Positions 28,093 through 36,425 of a stretch of DNA of 58,703 bases are shown piece after piece. The number at the start of each line of letters is the position of its first letter. The stretch's first letter is position 1. This DNA comes from JAKSPM01 sp964450645 (GTDB lineage Bacteria > Bacillota > Clostridia > Oscillospirales > Oscillospiraceae): the NCBI GenBank assembly GCA_964450645.1, contig CAYVEB010000008.1, positions 1 to 58,703 on the forward strand. The letters run 5' to 3'. Position numbers and translations under genes: made by a program. The notes beneath the pieces were generated by a model. It was not told where the DNA came from. It did not search any database and saw only the letters and a program-made list of their open reading frames with translations.

Positions 28093-29091
28093 TTAGTCGT
28101 CAATATTATCCGCGGTGATCAGGGTCTTAATCGGGGAGATCAGGGGCGTGGTGGGCAGCTCGCCGCCGTTGACGCCGCTTGCAACCGCGTAGAGAACAAA
28201 TTCCGCAGCGGTGGTGCCGATCAGACGGCTGTCGACCGCGTAAGTACCGGTCATTTTGCCTTCCTGGATGTAGTCGAGCGCCTCCTGCGTGCCATCAGCA
28301 CCGTAGACGAGGATCTTGCCGGTCAGGCCGGCGGCCTCAATGGCCTGCGCGGCGCCGATAGCCATCTGGTCATTGTTGGCAAACACAGCCTGAATATCGT
28401 TGTTGTACTTGGAGAGATAGTCACGCATGATGGCGTTGCCTTTCTCGGTCGTCCAGTCGCCAGACTGCTCTTCCAGGAACTCAATGCCGTCCGCGGTCGC
28501 GAGGGTCTCTTTCAGACCGTCCACGCAGAACATGACCGCGCTCATTTCAACCGGAGGGCCGATCGCGACGACCTTCCCCTGGCCGCCAAGACGTTGAATC
28601 ATGTCTTCCGCCACCATCTGGCCGACAACATGCGAGTCGCCCTCAATACCGCCGGTGTGCGGAACGTCCACGCCGATGTTGATGTGCCAGACATTGATGC
28701 CGGCGGCTTCGGCGTCTGCGACCTTCGAGGCAATGGCAGCCGGGTCGACCGGGTGGAGAATGACGCCGTCAAACTCCTGGTTGATGATCTCGTCGAACTG
28801 CTGGCTCTGTGTTTCAGCGGAGCCTGTAGCTGTGAAGACCTGGAAGGTGACGTTGGGGTAGTCCGCATAAAAGGTTTCCATGCCCTCAACCCAAAGGGTC
28901 GTGTTGGTGTCCATGTTGGCGACTGCCGCGGCGATCTTAATCGGCTCGGTAGAGATGTCAACATATTCGGCCGGAGCGGCAGCGGAATCGCCGCCAGTCG
29001 TTTCGGTGTTCCCCCGCTCGCCGCAGCCGGTGAACATGGCTGCGACCATCAGGACCGAAAGGATTCCGGCAAGGATGCGGTACTTTTTCAT
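28093..29091 (-). CDS. Sugar ABC transporter substrate-binding lipoprotein
   Basis: A 332-aa periplasmic-binding-protein-type-I lipoprotein (RbsB-like). The signal MKKYRILAGILSVLMVAAMF ends in lipobox FTGC with Cys23; a Thr/Ser/Ala linker follows. Typical landmarks are IINQEFDGVILHPVDP (about 105-120) and VFANNDQMAIGAAQAIE (about 225-241). It catches the sugar outside the membrane and delivers it to the two-permease channel. ATG 29089-29091 follows GAAAGGAG with 9-base spacing; a longer reading to 29166 is unsupported. First gene of the operon. Confidence 0.94.
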   Translation of the reverse strand: MKKYRILAGILSVLMVAAMFTGCGERGNTETTGGDSAAAPAEYVDISTEPIKIAAAVANMDTNTTLWVEGMETFYADYPNVTFQVFTATGSAETQSQQFDEIINQEFDGVILHPVDPAAIASKVADAEAAGINVWHINIGVDVPHTGGIEGDSHVVGQMVAEDMIQRLGGQGKVVAIGPPVEMSAVMFCVDGLKETLATADGIEFLEEQSGDWTTEKGNAIMRDYLSKYNNDIQAVFANNDQMAIGAAQAIEAAGLTGKILVYGADGTQEALDYIQEGKMTGTYAVDSRLIGTTAAEFVLYAVASGVNGGELPTTPLISPIKTLITADNIDD

Positions 29092-29258
29092 GGATTTGGT
29101 GACTCCTTTCAAAAATGTATTTTTTCGCAGAACATTTTGATGAATTAATTTTATACATCTCCACATCCCTTTGGACGGAAAAAGGCAGGTTTACCACCCA
29201 TTTGCCCAAAAAGTAATGTGAATTAATATACAACTAATACATCAATTTGTTTTAATTA

Positions 29259-29287
29259 ATCTTAACACGCTTTCGCAATTCCGTCAA
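29259..29287 (-). promoter_or_regulatory. Promoter of the sugar ABC-lactonase operon
   Basis: On the minus strand TTGACG (29287-29282), 17 bases, TAAGAT (29264-29259). The 160-base leader is AT-rich with repeated TTAATT/AATTAA blocks that could bind a regulator; no regulator gene is adjacent. Confidence 0.7.
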
Positions 29288-29363
29288 GTAGTTTTCCGCG
29301 CATATTCGACTTTTTTTGTACTTTGTACGATTTTGTCAGTTCTTTTTTGTGCAAAATAACTAC

Positions 29364-29392
29364 TTGCGTACCCGCCGGTAATTTCTTATAAT
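29364..29392 (+). promoter_or_regulatory. Promoter of the cupin gene
   Basis: TTGCGT (29364-29369), 17 bases, TATAAT (29387-29392). The 130-base leader contains an inverted repeat GAATAAAC (29408-29415) / GTTTATTC (29425-29432) close to the start point, a candidate operator or 5' stem. Confidence 0.7.
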
Positions 29393-29530
29393 ATAACGAT
29401 ATCTGCTGAATAAACTGCCAAGCGGTTTATTCGCGCGGCATATGCCACGCAATCCCAAATTTTTGGAATTTCACCATTGTTACGATTCCCGCCTGGTGAA
29501 GCGGGCAATCGATCAAGGAGGTACTCTGGA

Positions 29531-29917
29531 ATGGTCAAACGGAAAGATTCTCTGAAGAAGTCCTCGGTGGACTTTGCCGCCCTTCACGCCGGCGAAGGTG
29601 CAGTGTCTTTGACGCATATTCTAAACGCGCCGGAGGAGATGCTGGGGCACGGCAGAACCTTTGCCCACGCGGTTCTCCCCGTGGGTGCCTATTTTGGAAG
29701 CCACCGGCACCAGGGCGAGATGGAACTGTAACTGTATTACTTCCTCTCCGGCGAGGGCTTGTACCTTGACGACGGGGAGGAGGTTCCCGTCTATCCCGGC
29801 GACGTAGCCTATGTCAGCTCCGGGCATTGCCACGGGCTGAAAAACACTGGCTCTGTCCCCCTGGAGTACATCTGCATCATCCTGAACAGCCCTGTGGACG
29901 GCGAAGAAGGCCAATGA
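29531..29917 (+). pseudogene. Cupin-domain protein gene interrupted by a stop codon
   Basis: The frame codes for a 129-codon small cupin with the metal motif GAYFGSHRHQGEME and, after the break, LYYFLSGEGLYLDDG and SSGHCHGLKNTG, the two conserved cupin boxes. A TAA at 29729-29731 stops it after 66 codons. The cause is visible: ACTGTA is tandemly duplicated (29725-29730 and 29731-29736); removing one copy restores MELYYFLSGEG in frame. Promoter, AAGGAGG ribosome site and all other codons are intact, so the inactivation is very recent, or it is a sequencing or assembly error. Small cupins of this kind bind metal and often act as isomerases or sensors. Confidence 0.85.
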
Positions 29918-29934
29918 ATTCATAAAAAAATCAA

Positions 29935-29978
29935 AACGCATAGCGCAGCAACCGTCTTCGGCTGCTGCGCTATGCGTT
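29935..29978. terminator. Perfect 16-bp hairpin after the cupin gene
   Basis: AACGCATAGCGCAGCA (29935-29950) and TGCTGCGCTATGCGTT (29963-29978) with a 12-base loop. A T-rich tract (TTTTGATTTTTTT) follows on the minus strand only, so it would terminate best leftward, although the only nearby gene ends from the left. It may serve the cupin transcript less efficiently. Confidence 0.6.
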
Positions 29979-30066
29979 GCAATAACGCGCTCTCCGGCAT
30001 AGCCGGAAGTCTGCCTATCAAGAAATCTCCCGCGCGGGCTTCGCGCAAATAATAATGCTTTCCGCT

Positions 30067-30130
30067 TTGCAAACGCACGCACCGACCCTTGGCGTCCAAC
30101 CCAAGGCCCAGCAAAGCGGGTTTAGGTTGA
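30067..30130. repeat. Intergenic palindromic repeat, copy C
   Basis: Contains TTGCAAACGCACGCACCG (30067-30084), identical to copy A, and the core CCCAGCAAAGCGGG (30107-30120) between imperfect CAACC / GGTTG arms. It ends about 60 bases before the mscS promoter. The gap 29918-30251 otherwise holds the cupin hairpin and this promoter. Confidence 0.6.
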
Positions 30131-30191
30131 AAGTAACGAATCAAGTGCGCGGCTCCGATCCGTTCGCGTCTGAATGAAGAACAGATTCCGA

Positions 30192-30220
30192 TTGACAAGA
30201 AACGCAATCGCGTGTAAAAT
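30192..30220 (+). promoter_or_regulatory. Promoter of the mscS-DUF4358 operon
   Basis: TTGACA (30192-30197), 17 bases, TAAAAT (30215-30220). It lies downstream of an in-frame ATG at 30174 and so rules that start out. Confidence 0.8.
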
Positions 30221-30251
30221 GTTGGTATTCGGAATAAGGGAGGGGATTGCC

Positions 30252-31106
30252 TTGTGGGAGAAGATCAAAGCTAACTTGACGACCATCTCGCTTGAGAAAA
30301 TCGCTCCGGCGCTGATCGCTTTGGCAATCGGCGTTTTGGCGGTGAAAATTTTGTGCCGGCTGCTGAAAAAGGCGCTGTACAAGTCCAAAATGGAGCCGAG
30401 CGCCCATGTGTTCTTCCTGTCGACCTTCCGCGTCGTGCTGTATGTGATCGTGGCGCTGGTCGTGGCGGGAACGCTGGGGTTTAACGTCTCGTCGTTGGTG
30501 GCGCTACTGTCGGTGGTGTCGCTGGCAATTTCGCTGGCGGTGCAGGGAACGCTGTCCAATATCGCGGGTGGGCTGCAAGTTTTGTCCGCCCATCCGTTCC
30601 ACGTGGGCGACTATGTGGAACTTGGCGACGCCAGCGGAACAGTGGAGGAGATCCGCATGGTCTACACGGTGATCAACACGCCGGACAATAAGCGGATCTT
30701 CGTCCCCAACAGCGACGTAGCCCAGGCGCGGATCGTCAACTACACGGCCATGGGAAAGCGCCGGGTGGATATGACCTTCTCCGTTTCCTACGAACACGAT
30801 GCCGAGCACGTCAAGGCCGCGCTGCTCCGCTGTGCGGATATCGACATGGTGCTGAAGGATCCGCCGGTGTTCGTGGGCCTGCAGGCCTATCAGGACAGCT
30901 GCGTGGACTACGCGCTGCTGGCCTGGTGCGAAACGGAGCATTACAAGCTCCTCCCCACAGTTCTGCGCGAGCGTGCCCAGTGGATTTTTAAGGAGGAGGG
31001 CATTGAAATCCCCTATCCGCATCTGGACGTCCGTGTGGATTATGCAAACTGCCCCGGCGGGGCATCCTACAGTTTACAATATGAGAAAGGAACGAGACAA
31101 GAATGA
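30252..31106 (+). CDS. Mechanosensitive channel, MscS family
   Basis: A 284-aa small-conductance channel that releases osmolytes on membrane tension. Three helices occur at about residues 15-35, 55-75 and 80-110; the pore helix shows the Gly/Ala-rich SLAISLAVQGTLSNIAGGLQ pattern. The beta domain follows with FHVGDYVELGDASGTVEEI and the INTPDNKRIFVPNSDV motif, then the C-terminal alpha/beta domain. TTG 30252 is chosen as start because GGGAGGGG stands 6 bases before it and the promoter lies just upstream. The stop overlaps the next start by ATGA. Confidence 0.93.
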   Translation: MWEKIKANLTTISLEKIAPALIALAIGVLAVKILCRLLKKALYKSKMEPSAHVFFLSTFRVVLYVIVALVVAGTLGFNVSSLVALLSVVSLAISLAVQGTLSNIAGGLQVLSAHPFHVGDYVELGDASGTVEEIRMVYTVINTPDNKRIFVPNSDVAQARIVNYTAMGKRRVDMTFSVSYEHDAEHVKAALLRCADIDMVLKDPPVFVGLQAYQDSCVDYALLAWCETEHYKLLPTVLRERAQWIFKEEGIEIPYPHLDVRVDYANCPGGASYSLQYEKGTRQE

Positions 31107-31663
31107 AACGAATGGCAGCTTTGCTTCTGGCACTGACGATGGTGCTTTCGCTGGCCGCGTGCGGCGGCTCCGGGGAGGAGTCCGAAAAGAGCGCGTATGC
31201 CAACAGCCTGGAAGTAATGGAGACGATCTGGAACGGCGTTCCAGAGGAGAGCCGGTTTATGTGCTTCGGTGGGAACCAGAACGGAAATTCGGTGGACAAC
31301 GCCCCGGGCAATTTTGACCTGACGGATACCAACGGTCTGAGCGGGTTCCTGCTGATTCCCGATGCGTACCACGGCAATCTGGAAAACGCGGCGTCTTTGA
31401 CGCATATGCTCAACGCCAATACGTTCACCAGCGCCGCCATCCGCGTGAGCGGCGCGGAGGTGGAAACTGTGGCAGGCGCGATCGAGGAAAAGGTGCAGGG
31501 CAACCACTTCATCTGCGGCGCGCCGGAGCGGCTGGTGATCATGACGACTGGGGACTATATCGTCTACGTTTTTGGCGCGTCGGATTTGATCGACACGTTC
31601 CAGGCTTCCGCGCAGCAGAATGTGGAGGGGATCTCTGTATTCTGCGACGATATGTTGGTCTAG
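31103..31663 (+). CDS. DUF4358 domain lipoprotein
   Basis: A 186-aa secreted lipoprotein: signal MKRMAALLLALTMVLSLAAC with lipidated Cys20, then one DUF4358 domain (about residues 60-175), recognisable by ASLTHMLNANTFTSAAIRVS and GNHFICGAPERLVIMTTGDY. The family is common in clostridia and its function is unknown. The start overlaps the mscS stop, so the two are co-translated. A terminator follows. Confidence 0.85.
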   Translation: MKRMAALLLALTMVLSLAACGGSGEESEKSAYANSLEVMETIWNGVPEESRFMCFGGNQNGNSVDNAPGNFDLTDTNGLSGFLLIPDAYHGNLENAASLTHMLNANTFTSAAIRVSGAEVETVAGAIEEKVQGNHFICGAPERLVIMTTGDYIVYVFGASDLIDTFQASAQQNVEGISVFCDDMLV

Positions 31664-31702
31664 TTTCTCATGCAGGTGCGCGTGCCGGGCCGCCGCGCGG
31701 CT

Positions 31703-31755
31703 CGACACGCGGGCGCGAAGGGCTTCTTCAGCGTGTCGGGCGTATTTTTTTAATT
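31703..31755 (+). terminator. Terminator of the mscS-DUF4358 operon
   Basis: CGACACGC and GCGTGTCG form an 8-bp stem around a GC-rich loop that can pair further; GGCGTATTTTTTT follows. Confidence 0.8.
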
Positions 31756-31776
31756 TTTAAAAAGGTTTGAAGGATT

Positions 31777-33165
31777 ATGGTCTTTTCTGGAATCCCGTTT
31801 TTGTTCTACTTCCTGCCCGCTGCGATCATCCTCTATCTGCTCACTCCCAAGCGGTGGAAGAACGCGGCGCTGCTCGTGTGCAGTCTGCTGTTCTACGCTT
31901 GGGGAGAGCCGCGGTATGTAATTTTGATGATCGTGTCGATTTTGGTGGGATATGGGCTGGGCCTGCAGATAGAGAAACACCGTGGAACGCGGCGCGGGAA
32001 AATTGCTGCCGGGGTGTCCGTGGGCGTCAGCCTGGGATTCCTGGGCTTTTTTAAATACGCGGATTTCTTCCTGGAGAGTTTTTCCGCGGCGACGGGCCTG
32101 CATGTGGCGGCACTGGGGTTGGCCTTGCCGATCGGCATCAGCTTTTACACCTTCCAGATGATCAGCTATACGGTGGACGTCTACCGCGGACAGGTGAAAG
32201 CGCAGCGCAACCTGATCCATCTGGCGGCATATATTGCCATGTTCCCCCAGCTGATCGCCGGGCCGATCGTCCGCTATGCCGACATCGCCGAGCAGCTGGA
32301 AAACCGCCGCCATACCGCGATTGCGGCTGGAATTCGCCGCTTTGTCCTGGGGCTTGGGAAAAAGGTGATCATCGCTAACACACTTTGGGCGCTGTGCGCG
32401 GATTTCCACGCGGCGGAAAATCCCTCGGTTTTGTACCACTGGCTGTACGCGGCCGCGGTCACGCTCTATATTTATTATGACTTTTCCGGCTACAGCGACA
32501 TGGCCATCGGCCTGGGACGGATGTTCGGATTTTCGTTTCCGGAGAATTTCCACTGGCCGCTGGCGTCCAGGAGCGTCACGGAGTTTTGGCGCCGGTGGCA
32601 CATGACCCTGGGCAGTTGGTTCCGGGACTATCTGTATATCCCCCTGGGCGGCAACCGGGTGAGTAAGGCCAAGTGGCTGCGGAATGTGGCCATCGTGTGG
32701 ATGGCCACCGGCCTGTGGCACGGCGCGGCGTGGAATTTTGTGGTGTGGGGCCTGTATTTCGCGGTGTTTTTGGCGGTGGAAAAGCTGTGGCTGCTGCGGT
32801 GGCTCAAGAAGTCGCGGACTTTGAGCCACGCATATCTGCTGCTCGTCGTGTGCGTCAGCTTCGTGCTCTTCCAGGCCGACAGCCTTGCGCAGGCGGGACG
32901 GCAGATTGCCGCCATGTTCGGAAACGCGCCGCTGCTGTGCGCCGAGAGCTTATACCGCCTTCGGCAGTACGCGGTGGCGCTGGTTGCGGCGGCCGTCGGC
33001 GCGACGCCGGCTTTGACGAACCTGTGCGGCAGGCTCCGCACGAATCCCATCGGGCGACGGGTGCTGGACGGACTGGAGCCGGTCGGCTTGGTCGCGCTGT
33101 TTTTGGTGTGCACAGCGTATCTGGTCAGCGGCTCGTATAATCCGTTTTTGTATTTCCGATTTTAA
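31777..33165 (+). CDS. MBOAT family O-acyltransferase (AlgI/DltB-like)
   Basis: The 462-aa polytopic protein matches AlgI-type enzymes: N-terminal MVFSGIPFLFYFLPAAIILY, ALPIGISFYTFQMISYTVDVYRG-type core near residues 115-135, DFSGYSDMAIGLGRMFG near 233-249, SVTEFWRRWHMTLGSWFRDY near 266-285 and the active-site histidine in GLWHGAAWNF near 311-320. These enzymes pass an acyl group across the membrane onto a surface glycan. The DHHW/AlgX-like gene that follows is the usual partner, so the pair likely O-acetylates or otherwise acylates a wall polymer. The acceptor in this organism is unknown. Confidence 0.93.
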   Translation: MVFSGIPFLFYFLPAAIILYLLTPKRWKNAALLVCSLLFYAWGEPRYVILMIVSILVGYGLGLQIEKHRGTRRGKIAAGVSVGVSLGFLGFFKYADFFLESFSAATGLHVAALGLALPIGISFYTFQMISYTVDVYRGQVKAQRNLIHLAAYIAMFPQLIAGPIVRYADIAEQLENRRHTAIAAGIRRFVLGLGKKVIIANTLWALCADFHAAENPSVLYHWLYAAAVTLYIYYDFSGYSDMAIGLGRMFGFSFPENFHWPLASRSVTEFWRRWHMTLGSWFRDYLYIPLGGNRVSKAKWLRNVAIVWMATGLWHGAAWNFVVWGLYFAVFLAVEKLWLLRWLKKSRTLSHAYLLLVVCVSFVLFQADSLAQAGRQIAAMFGNAPLLCAESLYRLRQYAVALVAAAVGATPALTNLCGRLRTNPIGRRVLDGLEPVGLVALFLVCTAYLVSGSYNPFLYFRF

Positions 33166-33245
33166 AAAGCTCCCGCTTGCCCCGCGTGGGAAGCAAGACA
33201 AGCCCTTGCAGGGTTGACTTTTAAATTTGCAGAAAAGGTATGCTT

Positions 33246-34325
33246 ATGAAAAATTGTATCTGCACGGCGCTGATGGCCGTCTGTCTGTTTGGCCTTTCCG
33301 CGTGGTGCTGGTTCAAGCCGGCGGACGAATACTCCCTGACGGAGCGGCGGTACCTTGCCCAGTTTCCGGCGGATGCGTCCGATTTCGCGGAGGACTTTTC
33401 CGACTATGCGGCAGATCAGTTCCCCCTCCGGGAAACGTTCCGCACAATTCACGCCCTGTTCTCGCTGCATGTTCTGGGGCAGACGGAGGTAAACGGGGTC
33501 TATCTGGCCGGGAATCAAATCGCGGCGGCGGAATACCCACTTGACGAGGCGTCGCTGGATTGGGCGCTCGCCTCCTTCCGCAGCGTGCAAACACGCTATC
33601 TTGCGGACAACGACGTCTATTTTTGCATTGTCCCGGACAAAAACTACTATCTGGCGCAGGCGAGCGGCCATCTGGCCCTGGATTATGCGGCTTTGTTCGA
33701 CCGTATGGAGGCCGGAACGGCCGATTTTTGCCAAATGATTGATCTCACAGACCTGCTCAGCGCCGAAGACTACTATCGCACCGATTCCCACTGGCGGCAG
33801 GAGGCGATCTTGGACGTGGCCGCGCGCATCGCCCAGACCATGGGCGTGGAGCTGACGGACGATTGGACGCCCCATACCCTCCCGCAGCCGTTTCGCGGCG
33901 TCTATTACGGCCAAGCGTCCGTCCCCGTGGAGCCGGATCGGCTGACCTATCTTACTGCCGCCTGGATGGACGGCGCGACGGCAGTCTGCCTGGACAACGG
34001 GTCACCGGAGCCGATGCCCCTATACGACCTGGAAAAGTCGGAAGGCCGCGATCCCTACGAGCTGTTTTTGTCTGGCTCCCGGGCGCTAATCACCTTGAAA
34101 AATCCCAACGCTACGACGGACAGGCGCCTGATCCTCTTCCGCGACTCTTTCGGCTCTAGCCTGGCGCCTCTGCTGGCAGGTGCGTACCGGGAGGTTACGC
34201 TGGTGGATATCCGCTATGCGTCCCCGGCGTTTTTGGGAAAGTTTGTGGATTTTGAGGGTGCCGACGTGCTGTATTTATATAGTACGCTGGTGCTAAACAA
34301 CGCGCGGGGGCAGCTGCTGCAGTGA
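33246..34325 (+). CDS. DHHW family protein (AlgX/AlgJ-like SGNH hydrolase)
   Basis: A 359-aa exported protein with an N-terminal signal anchor (about residues 2-20). The family motif appears as YYRTDSHWRQEA near 176-187 (DHHW variant TDSHW), and LILFRDSFGSSLAPLL near 297-312 provides the catalytic Ser of the SGNH fold. It probably completes acyl transfer to a surface glycan together with the MBOAT protein encoded 80 bases upstream. ATG 33246 is preferred over 33240 because AAAAGG lies 8 bases upstream. Confidence 0.88.
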   Translation: MKNCICTALMAVCLFGLSAWCWFKPADEYSLTERRYLAQFPADASDFAEDFSDYAADQFPLRETFRTIHALFSLHVLGQTEVNGVYLAGNQIAAAEYPLDEASLDWALASFRSVQTRYLADNDVYFCIVPDKNYYLAQASGHLALDYAALFDRMEAGTADFCQMIDLTDLLSAEDYYRTDSHWRQEAILDVAARIAQTMGVELTDDWTPHTLPQPFRGVYYGQASVPVEPDRLTYLTAAWMDGATAVCLDNGSPEPMPLYDLEKSEGRDPYELFLSGSRALITLKNPNATTDRRLILFRDSFGSSLAPLLAGAYREVTLVDIRYASPAFLGKFVDFEGADVLYLYSTLVLNNARGQLLQ

Positions 34326-34419
34326 CGGAGGCAGCAAAAACGAAACGGATGTGATTTGGGCATCCTGACGAAAAGCATGGCGTTTTGCGGCACGGAAATC
34401 AGGAAAGGGGTGTTTGGCG

Positions 34420-35193
34420 ATGGCGGCGAAGCAGGATTATATCGCGGTGTTCGACTCCGGCGTGGGCGGGATCAGTGTCCTGCGGGAGCTGGTGCGCCAG
34501 ATGCCCAATGAGCGCTTTCTCTACTTTGGCGACTCGGCCAACGCGCCCTACGGCTCCCGGCCGACGGAGGAAATCCGCCGCCTGACGGTCGAGCGCTTCC
34601 AGGCGCTCCATGCGCGCGGGCTCAAGGCGTTTGTGATTGCGTGCAACACCGCTACGGTCGCCGCCGTGGGCACGCTGCGCAGGCAGTATCCCCAGGAGAT
34701 CATCATCGGCATCGAACCGGCGGTGAAGGTGGCGGCGGAGCGGTTCCCCCACGGCCGCGTGGTGGTGATGGCCACGGAGGCGACCTTGCGCGAGCACGGC
34801 TACTACCGCAAGAGTCCCTACAGCCAGGTGTGCGAGGTGGTTCCGGTGCCATGCCCGGAGTTGGTAAAGTTTGTCGAGCGGGGCGAGACGGGTGGCCCGC
34901 GCCTGGAGCGCTATCTGCGCGCGTGCCTTGCCGACGCGCTGCAAGCGCCGGTGGACGCCGTCGTTCTGGGCTGCACCCACTTTTCCTTTGCCAGGGCGGC
35001 CATCGCCCGAGTCGTCGGGCGGAGGGTTGCGCTGCTGGATGGCGGCGTGGGTACGGCGCTGGAGACGCGCCGGCGGATTCAGGCGGCGGGGCTGTCCGCG
35101 CCGCCGGGAAAGGGAGAAATCCTGCTGGAAAACAGCCTGGCATCCAAGCCCCTTTTGGCGCGGATGCGGCGGATGCTCGACGCGCCAGGATAA
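34420..35193 (+). CDS. murI: Glutamate racemase
   Basis: The 257-aa enzyme converts L- to D-glutamate for peptidoglycan. Catalytic cysteines are present as VIACNTAT (Cys75) and LGCTHFSF (Cys185), with the acidic FDSGVGG (Asp12) at the N-terminus and FGDSANAPYGSR (37-48). ATG 34420 is used since AGGAAAGGGG (34401-34410) is well placed; TTG 34414 is an alternative. It follows the acyltransferase pair in the same direction and is closed by a terminator, consistent with one envelope operon from 31777. Confidence 0.95.
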   Translation: MAAKQDYIAVFDSGVGGISVLRELVRQMPNERFLYFGDSANAPYGSRPTEEIRRLTVERFQALHARGLKAFVIACNTATVAAVGTLRRQYPQEIIIGIEPAVKVAAERFPHGRVVVMATEATLREHGYYRKSPYSQVCEVVPVPCPELVKFVERGETGGPRLERYLRACLADALQAPVDAVVLGCTHFSFARAAIARVVGRRVALLDGGVGTALETRRRIQAAGLSAPPGKGEILLENSLASKPLLARMRRMLDAPG

Positions 35194-35238
35194 AAAATCG
35201 TTCGCCAGGTTTCGACAGGCGGATTTTTGGAGAAAATT

Positions 35239-35277
35239 GGGAGATTGCCGGGATTTTCCGGGAATCTCCCATTTTTT
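35239..35277 (+). terminator. Terminator after murI
   Basis: GGGAGATTGCCGG pairs with CCGGGAATCTCCC (35239-35270) and is followed by ATTTTTT. Confidence 0.93.
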
Positions 35278-35388
35278 ACGCGGGTTTTGGCCGCTGCGCG
35301 GCGGGGAGGTGTCGAAGGCTGTCGAACGAATTTGCTGGAATTTGGCGGTTTTTCGTGGTTCAATAGAGACGTTAGGAGGGGATCAATT

Positions 35389-35676
35389 ATGACCGAAAAG
35401 ACGCTGGCCAGCACCCGGCAACAGATCACCCAGTTTGGCGATCCGATTTGCCTGCAATACTACTTAATCACCGATGAGATCACCTTTGACGGCGCGCGGG
35501 TCGACAGCTACGGCGTCGAGATCGTTCTGAGCCGCCCCGGTACCGATTTGCAGGAGAGCAGCGCCGTCCGCAACATCACCACCCGCAGCAGCAAAATTTT
35601 GAAGCTGCTGTTGACCCTCGCAGATCAGACCGTGACGCCCTGCACACTGAAACAGACCGTGATCGATCTGCTGTAG
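35389..35676 (+). CDS. DUF6514 family protein
   Basis: A 95-aa soluble protein with the pattern of DUF6514: CLQYYLITDEITFDGARVDS and YGVEIVLSRPG, followed by ITTRSSKILKLLLTLADQTV and a short C-terminal TLKQTVIDLL. Such small proteins are common in Oscillospiraceae-like genomes; no function is known. AGGAGGGG precedes ATG 35389. It lies directly upstream of the nrdR promoter and appears to be a separate unit. Confidence 0.75.
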   Translation: MTEKTLASTRQQITQFGDPICLQYYLITDEITFDGARVDSYGVEIVLSRPGTDLQESSAVRNITTRSSKILKLLLTLADQTVTPCTLKQTVIDLL

Positions 35677-35695
35677 CAAATTTTGGAAAAACCAG

Positions 35696-35724
35696 TGGAC
35701 AAGGGGCGAAAAATTTGGTATAAT
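35696..35724 (+). promoter_or_regulatory. nrdR promoter
   Basis: TGGACA (35696-35701), 17 bases, TATAAT (35719-35724), 33 bases before ATG 35757. No NrdR-box repeat is recognised here. Confidence 0.75.
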
Positions 35725-35756
35725 GCCCTTGTACCAAAATGAGAGGAGTTTTGCCC

Positions 35757-36212
35757 ATGAAATGTCCCTATTGTGGTTTTCTGGAGAGCAAAGTGGTCGA
35801 TTCCCGCCGCTCGGATGATTCCGTGAGTATCCGCCGCCGCCGGGAGTGCCTGTCCTGCCAAAAGCGGTTTACAACGTATGAGACGGTGGAAAGTCTGCCC
35901 ATTGTGGTTGTGAAAAAGGACGGCAGCCGTCAGGCCTTTGACCGCAACAAGGTGCTCAACGGCATGGTTCGTGCGTGCGAAAAGCGTCCGGTTCCCCTGG
36001 CGGAGCTGGAGGAGAAAACCACGGAAATCGAGCAGATTTTGCAAAATTCCCTGGAGCGGGAGGTCAAGTCCGAGGAGGTCGGTGAGCTGGTGATGGATCG
36101 GCTCAAGCAACTCGACGAGGTGGCCTATGTCCGGTTTGCATCGGTCTACCGCCAGTTTAAGGATATCAACAGCTTTATGCAGGAGCTGAATAAAATTCTG
36201 GCGGAGAAGTGA
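35757..36212 (+). CDS. nrdR: Transcriptional repressor NrdR
   Basis: The 151-aa regulator of ribonucleotide reductase genes. Zinc ribbon ligands are Cys3, Cys6, Cys31 and Cys34 (MKCPYC, ECLSCQKRFTTYE), followed by an ATP-cone domain (VVVKKDGSRQAFDRNKVLNG, about 49-68) that senses dATP/ATP. Length is standard. GAGAGGAG precedes ATG 35757; the in-frame ATG at 35739 lies in the leader. No nrd gene is in the window. A weak terminator-like stem (GCCGCC/GGCGGC, 36255-36283, then TTTT) follows. Confidence 0.97.
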   Translation: MKCPYCGFLESKVVDSRRSDDSVSIRRRRECLSCQKRFTTYETVESLPIVVVKKDGSRQAFDRNKVLNGMVRACEKRPVPLAELEEKTTEIEQILQNSLEREVKSEEVGELVMDRLKQLDEVAYVRFASVYRQFKDINSFMQELNKILAEK

Positions 36213-36369
36213 CGCGTTCAGCCGCCGGGTTGCCGCGCGAGAAACCGCGGGAAGGCCGCCGGGGGCGGAAAGCCCTTGGCGGCGTTTTGCTTTGGCCGGA
36301 AGGGTTCCGCGCGATATGCCGGATGACAGTCCGCGCATTTTCCCCGGCGCCGATTTCGTCAAAATACGG

Positions 36370-36398
36370 TTGACAAATCGGGGGAAAAGGGATAAGAT
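36370..36398 (+). promoter_or_regulatory. smpB promoter
   Basis: TTGACA (36370-36375), 17 bases, TAAGAT (36393-36398), 27 bases before ATG 36426. Confidence 0.82.
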
Positions 36399-36425
36399 AA
36401 AGTGGACTTCGGAGGTGAATCGCCC

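Noticed and set aside
29477..29731. Earlier ATG for the cupin gene
   Set aside because: The AAGGAGG at 29516-29522 points to ATG 29531; the extra codons have no cupin similarity.
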